A stretch of 64,000 nt of DNA from Betaproteobacteria bacterium (GTDB lineage Bacteria; Pseudomonadota; Gammaproteobacteria; Burkholderiales; Usitatibacteraceae): NCBI GenBank assembly GCA_016709665.1, contig JADJMI010000026.1, positions 1-64,000 of the forward strand. The letters are read 5' to 3'. Each line of letters starts with the position of its first letter. Within the stretch, counting starts at the first letter, position 1. The notes beneath the pieces are model-generated. The model was not told the DNA's origin, made no database searches, and saw nothing but the letters and a program-made list of their open reading frames with translations. The position numbers and the translations under genes were made by a program. Below, piece by piece: positions 17,205 to 25,770 of this stretch.

Positions 17205-18051
17205 TCGACACCCGCCAACGCTCCCCCGCGGCGAGATAGCGCGTCCCCGTCCCGCCCACCCCGTTCGCCGCCAGCGCGAAAGCGTCGATCGTGTGCGACA
17301 CGGGCTCGAGCGCGAGGAAGGTCCCGTCCCCCGGCGAATAGGCGATCGCATGGTCCAGCGCCTCGCCCGCGGCGAGTCGCGTGCGGTGCGTGGGGTAGGA
17401 GAGGATCGCCTCGCGGCTCCACCCGCCGAAGGGATTGTCGACGCGCCAGCCGTCGAGCACGCGCCCGTCGCGGAAGTCCGCCTCGGCGGGCACGGGCAGG
17501 CGGGCGACGGGCAGGTGCCTTGCATCCACCGTCCACCAGGACGACCACGCGGTCTGCAGGCGGGTACCGGCGGGCGCGGGGAAGAAGGGGTGGAACCCGA
17601 GGCCCGCCGGAAAGGATTCCGTGTCCGCATTGGCGATCTCGAGGCTCGCCTCCAGCCGCCCGCCCCGCAACGCGATGACCTGCTCGCACGCGAAGCGGAA
17701 GGGCCAGTCGGGATCGGGCACCTGCGCGAGCGACATCGCGACGCGGGTCGGCGTCGCGTCCGTCACGCGCCACGCGCGCTGCCAGCCGATGCCATGGAGG
17801 GCGTGCGGCTCGGGGGGCGCATTGAGCCGCAGGGCGTGCGTGCGACGGCCCGCGCGCAGCAGCCCCTGGCCGATGCGGTTGGAATAGGGCACGAGCGGGT
17901 AGCTGGCCATTCCCCGGGCGCTTCGCGCGGCGAGGGCTTCATCGCTCGCGGGTCGCAGGATGTCGATGCCGCGCCACGTGAACCCCGCGAGGGCGCCGCC
18001 GGCTTCCGGCACCACCCGCACGCGGCTGTCGCCGTCGGCGATCTCGATCAT
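17152..18051 (-). CDS. Aldose 1-epimerase family protein
   Basis: This 299-residue protein has the galactose mutarotase fold signatures: PLVPYSNRIGQG near residue 52, HALHGIGWQRAW with the first catalytic histidine, GFHPFF with the second, and a C-terminal ALEPVSHTIDAF carrying the catalytic glutamate. It interconverts anomers of a sugar or related compound, and substrate specificity cannot be judged. It is the last gene of the long leftward series starting at phnR, 19 bases after the MarC gene. Its 3' end lies in duplicated DNA. The link to phosphonate or amine use is doubtful and may be only positional. Confidence 0.85.
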   Translation of the reverse strand: MIEIADGDSRVRVVPEAGGALAGFTWRGIDILRPASDEALAARSARGMASYPLVPYSNRIGQGLLRAGRRTHALRLNAPPEPHALHGIGWQRAWRVTDATPTRVAMSLAQVPDPDWPFRFACEQVIALRGGRLEASLEIANADTESFPAGLGFHPFFPAPAGTRLQTAWSSWWTVDARHLPVARLPVPAEADFRDGRVLDGWRVDNPFGGWSREAILSYPTHRTRLAAGEALDHAIAYSPGDGTFLALEPVSHTIDAFALAANGVGGTGTRYLAAGERWRVSMAIEVMPADIVGIADSR

Positions 18052-18070
18052 CGCGGGTGCCGCGGGGCGC

Positions 18071-18751
18071 CTAGCGCCCGGCGGGCTTCCACGGGGCGAG
18101 CAACTCGTTCAGCCCGTCCCAGCAGATCTGCACGCCGATGCAAAGGAGGATGAAGGCCGAGAGGCGCAGGAACACCGCCGTGCCGGTGGGCCCGAGCGCC
18201 GTCACCATGCGCAGCGCGTAACGGTTGGCGAGCCAGATCGCGAGCGCGGCGGCCCAGATGCCGATGACCAGCCCGGCCGAGGTGGTGAGGAGCGGTACGC
18301 CCTGCTTGGGCACGCTCGCGCCCAGCGTGATGGCGATCGAGATCGAGCCCGGACCGACGGTGATGGGAAAGCTGAGCGGATAGAACGCGCGTCCGGCGAT
18401 CTCCTCGGGCGTCACGTGCCGCGAGGCGCCGACCGGGTCGCCGCTCTTCTCGCCCTCGGCCTGCAGCAGGCGCCACGCGGTCGCCGCGACGAGGATGCCG
18501 CCGCCCACGCGCACCACCGGCAGCGAGATGTCGAAGAACGCCAGCACGTGCGAGCCCACGAAGGCCGCCGCCAGCAGGAGCAGCATGCAGTTGAGGCCCA
18601 CGCGCCGCGCCATCGCGCGCCTCGCGCCGTCGCCCATGCCCTGCGTGAGCGCGAGGAAGATCGGCGCGTTGCCCGGCGGGTTGGTGATCGGCAGCAGGGC
18701 CGCGAGCGTGACGAGGGCGGTGCGCGCGACGGTGGCGAGTTCGGTTTCCAC
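18071..18751 (-). CDS. MarC family integral membrane protein
   Basis: This 226-residue protein has six predicted spans and the MarC/YchE-type motifs TNPPGNAPIFLALT near residue 23 and FPITVGPGSISIAITLGA in the middle. The family is widespread, and some members transport neutral amino acids, but the function of most is unknown. It follows the small secreted protein gene by nine bases in the leftward series. Export or uptake of an amine or amino-acid product of the upstream pathway is possible but only inferred. Confidence 0.85.
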   Translation of the reverse strand: METELATVARTALVTLAALLPITNPPGNAPIFLALTQGMGDGARRAMARRVGLNCMLLLLAAAFVGSHVLAFFDISLPVVRVGGGILVAATAWRLLQAEGEKSGDPVGASRHVTPEEIAGRAFYPLSFPITVGPGSISIAITLGASVPKQGVPLLTTSAGLVIGIWAAALAIWLANRYALRMVTALGPTGTAVFLRLSAFILLCIGVQICWDGLNELLAPWKPAGR

Positions 18752-18760
18752 CCGCGGCGC

Positions 18761-19210
18761 CTAGTTGGCGCTGTTGCAGTCGAGGTAGGCGCTGCGGTGC
18801 TCGTAGGCCGAGGCGGTCTTGGTGATGTCGCCGCACCGGAACGTGACCTCGAGCTGCTTGCGGTCGCCCTTGGCCGGGTCGCCGCACATGTCGTTGGACA
18901 CGTTGACCGTCGCGCTCATGCGCCCTTCGGCCTGCCGCTTCACGAAGTGCGTGGCGTCGCAGCTGCGCGAGCTGCCGCCGTAGATGGCGCGCGTGATGCG
19001 GATGGGGCCCAGGCGCGCGGGCGGCGGCGCGTAGGCGGGCGCGGGGGGCGGGCTGCCGCGGCCCTCCTCGAGGGCCTTGCGGTAGCCGGCGGCGAAACCG
19101 TCGTCGTAGCCGCGGCGATACCCTTCGCGGTACTCGTAGGAATCGCGGTCCTGGGCGGCCGCGGGAAGGGCCGCGAACAGGGCGGCGGCGAAAAGCGGAG
19201 CGAGGCGCAT
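18761..19210 (-). CDS. Small secreted protein with YG/CDAT core, unknown
   Basis: This 149-residue protein has a Sec signal peptide (MRLAPLFAAALFAALPAAAQ) and then a tyrosine/arginine/glycine-rich helix (SYEYREGYRRGYDDGFAAGY). After a proline-rich linker there is a compact domain with four cysteines and the features AIYGGSSRSCDATHFV, NVSNDMCGDP and VTFRCGDITK. The core resembles small secreted beta-sandwich proteins with paired cysteines, but no named family could be assigned with confidence. AAAGGA lies just before the start. It is transcribed with the aldehyde dehydrogenase gene 14 bases upstream. A periplasmic binding or carrier role is speculation. Confidence 0.6.
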   Translation of the reverse strand: MRLAPLFAAALFAALPAAAQDRDSYEYREGYRRGYDDGFAAGYRKALEEGRGSPPPAPAYAPPPARLGPIRITRAIYGGSSRSCDATHFVKRQAEGRMSATVNVSNDMCGDPAKGDRKQLEVTFRCGDITKTASAYEHRSAYLDCNSAN

Positions 19211-19224
19211 GGGGTTCCTTTCGG

Positions 19225-20604
19225 TCAGGGGGCGCGCAGGTGCCAGGCCTTCGGGCGCGTGAACGCCTCGATGCCGTAGGTGGAAAGGGTGAGTCCGATG
19301 CCGGAGTGGCCGACGCCGGACCAGGGCAGGCGCGGGCTCACCCGGTCGCAGCAGTTCCAGTAGACCGAGCCTGCGCGCATCCGGGAGAGCACGCGCTCGG
19401 CGCGGCGGCGGTCCGGCGTGTAGATGCCCGCGGTGAGGCCGTAGTCCGAATCGTTCATGAGCGCGATCGCCTCGGCGTCGTCCGCCACGGGCATGATGCC
19501 GATGACGGGCCCGAAGCTCTCCTCGCGCATCACCGCCATGCCGTGGTTCACGTCGACGAGCACCGTGGGGTCGAACCAGTTGCCCGGGCCCTTGGGGCGG
19601 CTGCCGCCCACGAGGACCTTCGCGCCGAGCTTCTTCGCTTCCTTCACCTGCGCCTCGAGCACCTTCACCTGCGGGGCGCGCGTGAGCGGGCCGATGTAGG
19701 TGGCGTCCTGCTGCGGGTCGCCCACCTTGAAGCCCTTCACTTCCTTCACGAAGGCCTCGACGAAGGGCGCGAACGCTTTCTCGTGCACGTAGATGCGTTC
19801 GACGGAACAGCAGCTCTGCCCGGTGTTGTAGAAGGCGCCGTCGGCCAGGCTCGCGGCGGCCGCGGCGATGTCCGCGTCCTCGCAGACGTACACCGGGTCC
19901 TTGCCGCCGAGCTCCAGCTGCAGCTTCACCAGGCGGCCGCGAACCGACTCGGCGATGCGACGGCCGGTGTCGTAGCTGCCGGTGAAGAAGATGCCGTCCA
20001 CGGGCTGGCGGACGACGGCCGCACCCACCTCGCCCCCGCCCACGACGGGAATGAAGGCCTCGTCCGGGATGCCGCTCTCGTGCAGGAGGCGCGAGATGGC
20101 GAGCCCGGTGAGGGTCGCGAATTCCGAGGGCTTGTAGAGGACCGTGTTGCCGGTGGCGAGCGCGGGCACGAAGACGTTCGAGCCCACGAACCACGGGTAG
20201 TTCCAGGCCGAGACGCTCGCGACGACGCCCAGGGGCTCGTGCGAGATGATCTCGAGCATGCCGCCGCCGCGCTCGCCGGAGACCTTGCGCGGGCGCAGCA
20301 CGCGGGTCGTCTCCTCGAGGAAGAAGTCCAGGCGCGCGATGACGCCCTTCAGTTCGTTCCGCGACTGGGCGATGGGCTTGCCGACCTCCATGGTGAGGAT
20401 CGCGGCGAGTTCCTCGGTGCTTCGCACGACCGCCGCGCGGAAGGCGCCGAGCGCCGCGAGGCGATGCTTGAGGGGCGTGGCGGCCCAGCGGGGCTGGGCG
20501 GAGCGGGCGGCGGCGTACTTGGCCTTGATGCTGCGCACGTCGTCGGCGGGGAGGCTGGCGACGGGCTTGCCGTTGGCGGGGTTCAGGATCCTGAGGATGG
20601 GCAT
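19225..20604 (-). CDS. NAD(P)-dependent aldehyde dehydrogenase
   Basis: This 459-residue protein is a standard ALDH. It has the Rossmann segment VVASVSAWNYPWF, the general-base glutamate in ELGGKDPVYV, and the catalytic cysteine in NTGQSCCSVER. SVYWNCCDRVSPRLPW lies near the end. It resembles aminoaldehyde/betaine-aldehyde types. The neighbours are a gamma-glutamylamide synthetase, an iron alcohol dehydrogenase and a gamma-glutamyl hydrolase, so the likely substrate is a gamma-glutamylated amino-aldehyde, oxidised to its acid before hydrolysis. The fine specificity cannot be read. It starts 12 bases after the hydrolase gene. Confidence 0.9.
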   Translation of the reverse strand: MPILRILNPANGKPVASLPADDVRSIKAKYAAARSAQPRWAATPLKHRLAALGAFRAAVVRSTEELAAILTMEVGKPIAQSRNELKGVIARLDFFLEETTRVLRPRKVSGERGGGMLEIISHEPLGVVASVSAWNYPWFVGSNVFVPALATGNTVLYKPSEFATLTGLAISRLLHESGIPDEAFIPVVGGGEVGAAVVRQPVDGIFFTGSYDTGRRIAESVRGRLVKLQLELGGKDPVYVCEDADIAAAAASLADGAFYNTGQSCCSVERIYVHEKAFAPFVEAFVKEVKGFKVGDPQQDATYIGPLTRAPQVKVLEAQVKEAKKLGAKVLVGGSRPKGPGNWFDPTVLVDVNHGMAVMREESFGPVIGIMPVADDAEAIALMNDSDYGLTAGIYTPDRRRAERVLSRMRAGSVYWNCCDRVSPRLPWSGVGHSGIGLTLSTYGIEAFTRPKAWHLRAP

Positions 20605-20616
20605 GGCCGGGTGCCT

Positions 20617-21435
20617 TCAGCTCGCCTTCGCAGCGAGCACGGGACGCGACTGGCCGGTGACCTTGCGGTCGCGGCAGGCGGCGAGGAAGTCGGCGAGGAG
20701 CGGGCGACCGTCGAGCAGCTTCGGATCGGCCGGGTCCATGAATTCGGGGTGCCATTGCACGCCCATCACCCAGCTCGGGCCGTCCCAGCGGATGGCTTCC
20801 ACGATGCCGTCGGGCTCCGAGAGCCCCTCGACCGCGAGGCCCCGGCCGACCTGCTTCACGGCCTGGTGGTGGATCGTGTTGATGTGCGCGACGTCGACGC
20901 CCGGGTAGAGCGAGCCGAGCCAGCTGCCGGGCAGCACGCGCAGGTCGTGGAAGTTGTCCTCGTAGCGCTTCTCGTCGCGATGCTGGAGCGTGCGCGGCAC
21001 CTGCGTGTTGATGTCCTGGTACAGCGTGCCCCCGAGCGCCACGTTGATGAGCTGGCAGCCGCGGCAGATGCCGAAGACGGGCTTGCCCTGGCGCACGAAC
21101 GCCTCGAAGAGCGCGATCTCGTAGCGGTCGCGCACGCGGTCGCCGGACCATTCCGGGTTCATCGGCGTTTCGCCGTAGGATTCCGGGGCGATGTCCGCGC
21201 CGCCTTGCAGCACGAGGCCGTCGAGCGCGTCCACGTAGTGCTCGACGGTGATGTTGGCGGGCAGGTGCGGGGAGGCGAGGCTCATTTCCGGCACCATGAA
21301 GGCGAGCACCTCCCCCGACATCACCCAGTTGGCGACCGACTGCTCGAGGTACTGCACCGTCTTGGTGGGCAGGAAGATGCGCCGGGGGTCCGGGTAGAGG
21401 AGGCGGGCGGAGACGCCGATGCGAAGCGGGTCCAT
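20617..21435 (-). CDS. Gamma-glutamyl hydrolase, class I GATase-like (PuuD type)
   Basis: This 272-residue protein is a peptidase C26/PuuD-type enzyme. The nucleophile cysteine is in GICRGCQLINVALGG, and the catalytic histidine and glutamate are in GVQWHPEF. VLQGGADIAPESYG forms the oxyanion region. It removes a gamma-glutamyl group from an amide. In the putrescine pathway it releases GABA; here the alcohol dehydrogenase next to it suggests that an oxidised alkanolamine (for example gamma-glutamylglycine from ethanolamine) is the substrate. The start at 21435 lies eight bases after the alcohol dehydrogenase gene. Confidence 0.85.
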   Translation of the reverse strand: MDPLRIGVSARLLYPDPRRIFLPTKTVQYLEQSVANWVMSGEVLAFMVPEMSLASPHLPANITVEHYVDALDGLVLQGGADIAPESYGETPMNPEWSGDRVRDRYEIALFEAFVRQGKPVFGICRGCQLINVALGGTLYQDINTQVPRTLQHRDEKRYEDNFHDLRVLPGSWLGSLYPGVDVAHINTIHHQAVKQVGRGLAVEGLSEPDGIVEAIRWDGPSWVMGVQWHPEFMDPADPKLLDGRPLLADFLAACRDRKVTGQSRPVLAAKAS

Positions 21436-21443
21436 GCGGAAAA

Positions 21444-22577
21444 CTATAGCGCGCCTTCGAAGATGCGGCGGAAATCCTCGGCGGTGCACGGCCGGGGATT
21501 CGTCCGGTGGCAGGTGTCCTTGATGGCGACCTCGACGAGGGCGGCCACGTGCGAGGCGCCCACGCCCTGCTCGCCGAGCTTCGCGGGGATGCCCACGTCG
21601 CGCTTCACCTTGCCGAGCCAGCCGATGAATTCCTCCGGCGTGGAGCCCACGCCGCACACGCGGGCCAGCTCCTCGAGCTTGTGCACGCACGAAGGCGCGT
21701 TGAAGCGCATCACGTGGTCGATCATGATCCCGTTGGCGAGCCCGTGGTGCATGTCGACCACCGTGCCCAGCGCGTGCGCGCACGAGTGGACGGCGCCCAG
21801 GTCCTTCTGGAAGGCGATGGCGCCCATCAGCGAGCTCATCATCATGTCGGAGCGCGCGGCGATGTTGCCGGGCTCGCGCACGGCCGTGACGAGGGCGCGC
21901 GCGGCGATGCGCGTCCCCTCGAGCGCGATCCCGTCGCACAGGGGATGGTAGGCGGGCGAGAGATAGCTCTCGACGTTGTGCGTGAGGGCGTCCAGGCCCG
22001 TGGCGGCCGTCACGGCGGCGGGCAGGCCGAGGGTGAGTTCGGGATCGGCGAACACCGCCTTCGCGAGGAGCGCCGGGGAGAAGACGATCTTCTTCACGTG
22101 CGTCGTGTCGTGCGAGATGACCGAGGAGCGGCCGACCTCGCTGCCGGTGCCGCTCGTGGTGGGCAGCGCGACGAAGTGCGGCAGCTCGTTCACGATGGGC
22201 CGCACGTTCGGGTGGTCCCAGGCGTACTCGAGGACGTCGCCCTCGTGCACCGCCATGAGCGCGACCGCCTTGGCCACGTCGAGCGCCGCGCCGCCGCCGA
22301 AGCCGATGACGCAGTCGGCATGGTGCGCCTTGAAGGCCGCGGTGCCGCCGTCCACCTGGGACTTGGTCGGGTTGCCGAAGACGCCCGCGTACACCTCGAC
22401 CGGGAGCCCGGGCAGCAGGGAGCGGAAGTCCGCGAGGATGGGGAGCGCGGCGAGGCCCTTGTCCGTCACGACGAGCGGGCGCGTGAGGCCGCGCTCCTTC
22501 AGGTGATCGCCCACGAGGCGGCGCGCGCCGGGGCCGAAGTGGATGGTCGTGGGGAAGCTGAATCGGTGCAGTGTCAT
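21444..22577 (-). CDS. Iron-containing alcohol dehydrogenase
   Basis: This 377-residue protein is a group III (iron) alcohol dehydrogenase. The nucleotide-binding segment is GFGGGAALDVAKA, then LPTTSGTGSEV. The metal ligands are in the region HSCAHALGTVVDMHHGLANG. It interconverts an alcohol and its aldehyde with NAD(P). The four genes around it (glutamylamide synthetase, this enzyme, hydrolase, aldehyde dehydrogenase) make most sense if the amine carries a hydroxyl group. That distinguishes this set from the putrescine pathway, which uses the FAD oxidase PuuB instead. Confidence 0.9.
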   Translation of the reverse strand: MTLHRFSFPTTIHFGPGARRLVGDHLKERGLTRPLVVTDKGLAALPILADFRSLLPGLPVEVYAGVFGNPTKSQVDGGTAAFKAHHADCVIGFGGGAALDVAKAVALMAVHEGDVLEYAWDHPNVRPIVNELPHFVALPTTSGTGSEVGRSSVISHDTTHVKKIVFSPALLAKAVFADPELTLGLPAAVTAATGLDALTHNVESYLSPAYHPLCDGIALEGTRIAARALVTAVREPGNIAARSDMMMSSLMGAIAFQKDLGAVHSCAHALGTVVDMHHGLANGIMIDHVMRFNAPSCVHKLEELARVCGVGSTPEEFIGWLGKVKRDVGIPAKLGEQGVGASHVAALVEVAIKDTCHRTNPRPCTAEDFRRIFEGAL

Positions 22578-22604
22578 GGTCTTCCAGGCGGGGCCATCGC
22601 GGCC

Positions 22605-23981
22605 TCAGATGATCTCGAAGTAGCGCTTCAATTCCCAGTCGGTGACGGCGTCCTGCCACTGGCGCCATTCCCATTCGCGCGTGGCGGCGAAGTGGTCGAC
22701 GAACGCGTCGCCCAGGAAGTCGCGCGCGACGCCCGAGGCGTGGAAGTTGCGCGTGGTCTCGATGAGCGAGCGCGGCGCGCGCGGGATGTTCTCCGCGCCC
22801 TGGTTGGTCCCCGTGATCGGCGGCTGGGTGAGCTTGAGGCCCTTCTCCACGCCATGCAGGCCCGCGGCTATCACGGCGGCCGTCGCGAGGTAGGCGTTCA
22901 TGTCGGCGCCGGGGCAGCGCGTCTCCAGGCGCGTGGCCTTGGGGCTGCCCGCGATCACGCGGAAGCTGGCGGTGCGGTTGTCGATGCCCCAGGTGGGCTT
23001 CACCGGCGCCCAGAAGCCGTCGACGAGGCGCTTGTAGGAGTTCACCGTGGGCCAGAACATCGGCGCGAACTCCATGAGGCACGCGACCTGGCCGGCGAGG
23101 TAGCTCTCGAAGAGCGTCGACATGGAATTGCGGCCCTTCGCGTCGAAGAAGAGGTTCTTCTTCCCGTCCGAGAGGCTCTGGTGCAGGTGGCCGGAGCAGC
23201 CGGGGTACTGCGCGCTCCACTTCGCCATGAACGAGGGCATCACGCCGAAGCGCGCGCCGATTTCCTTGGCCGCCGTCTTGAAGAGGACGGCGCGGTCGGC
23301 CGCCTCGAGCGCGCCGGAGAACGCGATGGCCGCCTCGTAGACGCCGGGGCCCGTCTCCGTGTGCAGCCCCTCGATGGGGATGCCGAAGAGCGCCATCTCG
23401 TCCATGAGGGCGTTGAAGTACTCGCGCTTGTGGTTCATGCGCAGGAGCGAGTAGCCGAACATGCCGGGCGTCACCGGCTCGGGGCCCACGCCCCGCTTCG
23501 CGGCCCAGCTCTGCGGCGTCTCGGCGAAGTTGAAGAACTCGTACTCCGCGCCCACCATCGGGGCGAAGCCGAGTTTCTCCGCGCGGGCCAGGACCTTGCG
23601 CAGGACCTGCCGCGGGCAGATGGGCAGGGGCGAGCCGTCGGCCTTCACGAACTGGCCCAGGAAGAAGGGAACGTTGTCGTCCCAGGGCACGGTGCGGTAG
23701 GTGCCCGGGTCGAGCTGCACCATCGCGTCGGGGAAGCCGTGGTGCCAGCCGGTGAGCTTCGCGTTGTCGTAGCAGGCGTCGTGGGCGTCCCAGCCGAGCA
23801 CCACGTCGCAGAAGCCGAAGCCGCCCTCGACGGCCGAGAGGAACTTGTCCTTGTGCAGGTACTTGCCGCGCAGGATGCCGTCGATGTCGGAGACGGCGAC
23901 CTTCACCTTGCCGAGGTTCGAGCGGCGGATGGCCTCGACGACCTTCTCGATGCCGGGGGCGGCGCTGGGGGACTTCTTCAA
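22605..23981 (-). CDS. Gamma-glutamylamide synthetase (glutamine synthetase family, PuuA-like)
   Basis: This 458-residue protein is of the glutamine synthetase type: VGAEYEFF (metal ligands), GCSGHLHQSL (ATP/glutamate site), and PITGTNQGAENIPR near the end. Its neighbours show that it is not the nitrogen-assimilating enzyme. PuuA, IpuC and Streptomyces GlnA4 relatives join glutamate to putrescine, isopropylamine or ethanolamine. With the alcohol dehydrogenase next to it, an alkanolamine is the best guess. ATP would be used to protect the amine as gamma-glutamyl amide while the other end is oxidised. It is 61 bases downstream of the Na/Pi transporter gene in the same direction. Confidence 0.85.
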   Translation of the reverse strand: MKKSPSAAPGIEKVVEAIRRSNLGKVKVAVSDIDGILRGKYLHKDKFLSAVEGGFGFCDVVLGWDAHDACYDNAKLTGWHHGFPDAMVQLDPGTYRTVPWDDNVPFFLGQFVKADGSPLPICPRQVLRKVLARAEKLGFAPMVGAEYEFFNFAETPQSWAAKRGVGPEPVTPGMFGYSLLRMNHKREYFNALMDEMALFGIPIEGLHTETGPGVYEAAIAFSGALEAADRAVLFKTAAKEIGARFGVMPSFMAKWSAQYPGCSGHLHQSLSDGKKNLFFDAKGRNSMSTLFESYLAGQVACLMEFAPMFWPTVNSYKRLVDGFWAPVKPTWGIDNRTASFRVIAGSPKATRLETRCPGADMNAYLATAAVIAAGLHGVEKGLKLTQPPITGTNQGAENIPRAPRSLIETTRNFHASGVARDFLGDAFVDHFAATREWEWRQWQDAVTDWELKRYFEII

Positions 23982-24042
23982 GGGTGCGATTCTCGCGATC
24001 GGGTGCCGGTCATTCTAAGCCGGCCGGCGGCGCCGGGCGAGG

Positions 24043-25743
24043 CTACTTCGCGCCGGCGGGAGCGTCGGTCTTCGGGAATGCCCCGGTGGCTTCGGCCTTC
24101 GGGCCGCCGCGCAGCCGGCTCTTCCGCAGTTGCCCGGAGCGCTCGAGGATCGGGTACGCCGTCGAGCAGAAGAAGGAGTTGATGCGCCGCATGTCGCTGA
24201 TGATGTCCAGGTGCAGCGAGCTCGTCTCGATCGACTGCACCGCCTGCCCCGAGAGCCGGTCGAGGTGCTGCGAGGCGTAGGCGCGCTCCAGGTCGCGGAA
24301 CTTCTCCTTTTCCGCGAGCAGCATCTGGGCGCTCTTCACGTCGCCCGTGAGGAACACCGACAGGCCCAGGCGAAGGTTCGACACCAGCATGGCGTGCAGG
24401 CCCTCGATCTCCTTCATGCCGGCCTCGGAGAAGGAGAGCTTGTGGGCGATCTTCTTGTCCTTCAGGTCCACGAGGATCCGCTCGATCACGTCGCCCACGT
24501 GCTCGAGGTTGATGGTGAGGGAGATGATCTCCGTCCAGCGCGCGCCGTCCTTCTCGTCGAGGGCCTCTCGGCTGATCTGGGTGAGATAGAGCTTCACGGC
24601 GGTGTAGAGCCGGTCGACGTCGTCGTCCAGGCGGATCGCCTCGTCGGCCTTCGCCGTGTCGTTGTGGCGGATCACCTCGATGGCGCCCTGGAGCATCTGC
24701 TCGATCGTGTCGCCGATGCGCAGCGTCTCCCGCGCGGCGTTGGCGAGGGCGAGGGCGGGTGTCGCGAGGGCGCCTTCGTCCAGGTGCCTGGGCTGCGCCA
24801 CCTGGCCCGCCGCCAGGGTCGATTCCGGGAACCACTTCGTCACCAGGGCCGCGATGGGCTCCGTGAGGAAGAGGAAGCCGACGGCGAGCGACAGGTTGAA
24901 GAGCACGTGGAAGTGCAGCACCTGCCGGCGCGGGTCGGTGTCGAAATGGGCGATGCCCTGCAGGATCCACGCGAGGAAGAGCGAGAAGACGATGCAGCCG
25001 GCGATCTTGAAGACGAGGTTGCCCAGCGCCACGCGCCGGCCGCCGCCGGCGGAGGCGAAGGTGGCGAGCACGGCGAGCAGCCCGCTGCCCAGGTTCGCGC
25101 CCAGCACCAGGCACATCGCCACGGGCACGGAGATCACGCTCGCCGCGGCGAGCGTCGCCGAGAGCAGCACCACCGCGAGGCTCGACCACGAGAAGATCGC
25201 GAAGAGCGCGCCGATCAGCATGTCGAGCATCGGGTCGCCCGAGAGCGAGCCGAAGAGCACCTTGGTGCCGGCGGCGCCCACGATGGGCTTCGCCGCCGCC
25301 TGGATGAGCTGCAGCGCGAGGATGATGAGGCCCAGGCCGATGGCCACGCGGCCGAGCTGTCCGGCCTTGGTGTTCTTGCGCGACAGGAAGAAGACCACGC
25401 CGAAGAAGATGGCGAGGGGCGAGAGCCAGGAGAGGTCGAGCGAGAACACCTGCGCCATGAGCGCCGTGCCGACGTCCGCGCCCAGCATGATGGCGAGGGC
25501 CGGCGCGAGCGCGATGAGGTTCTGCGAGACGAAGGAACTCGTGATGAGCGCGGTCGCGCTGGAGGACTGCACGAGGCTCGTGACGCCCAGGCCCGCGATG
25601 AAGGCCGAGCCCCGGGAGGACACGCTTTTCGACAGGACGCGCCGCAGGCTCGCGCCGTAGACGCGCAGGATGCCCGTGCGCACGATGTGCGTGCCCCAGA
25701 CGAGCAGGGCCACGCTGGCGAGGAGGTTGAGGAGCGTCTGCAC
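24043..25743 (-). CDS. Na+/phosphate cotransporter family protein with PhoU-like tail
   Basis: This 566-residue protein carries two Na/Pi-cotransporter repeats with the characteristic QSSSAT segment (LVQSSSATALITSSF) and a second one near SWSSLAVVLLSATLAAASV, then a C-terminal PhoU-like four-helix domain from about residue 340. Family members such as YjbB can export phosphate. It lies 27 bases after phnY. Since breakdown of phosphonoacetate releases phosphate in the cell when the compound is used as carbon or nitrogen source, export of excess phosphate fits the context, though direction of transport is inference. The C-terminus is rich in lysine and alanine. Confidence 0.85.
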   Translation of the reverse strand: MQTLLNLLASVALLVWGTHIVRTGILRVYGASLRRVLSKSVSSRGSAFIAGLGVTSLVQSSSATALITSSFVSQNLIALAPALAIMLGADVGTALMAQVFSLDLSWLSPLAIFFGVVFFLSRKNTKAGQLGRVAIGLGLIILALQLIQAAAKPIVGAAGTKVLFGSLSGDPMLDMLIGALFAIFSWSSLAVVLLSATLAAASVISVPVAMCLVLGANLGSGLLAVLATFASAGGGRRVALGNLVFKIAGCIVFSLFLAWILQGIAHFDTDPRRQVLHFHVLFNLSLAVGFLFLTEPIAALVTKWFPESTLAAGQVAQPRHLDEGALATPALALANAARETLRIGDTIEQMLQGAIEVIRHNDTAKADEAIRLDDDVDRLYTAVKLYLTQISREALDEKDGARWTEIISLTINLEHVGDVIERILVDLKDKKIAHKLSFSEAGMKEIEGLHAMLVSNLRLGLSVFLTGDVKSAQMLLAEKEKFRDLERAYASQHLDRLSGQAVQSIETSSLHLDIISDMRRINSFFCSTAYPILERSGQLRKSRLRGGPKAEATGAFPKTDAPAGAK

Positions 25744-25770
25744 TTCGGTCGGTTCGGGATCTCCGGAAGC

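Noticed and set aside
22605..23981. Housekeeping glutamine synthetase GlnA
   Set aside because: The operon partners (gamma-glutamyl hydrolase, alcohol and aldehyde dehydrogenases) and the PuuA-like sequence indicate a gamma-glutamylamide synthetase.
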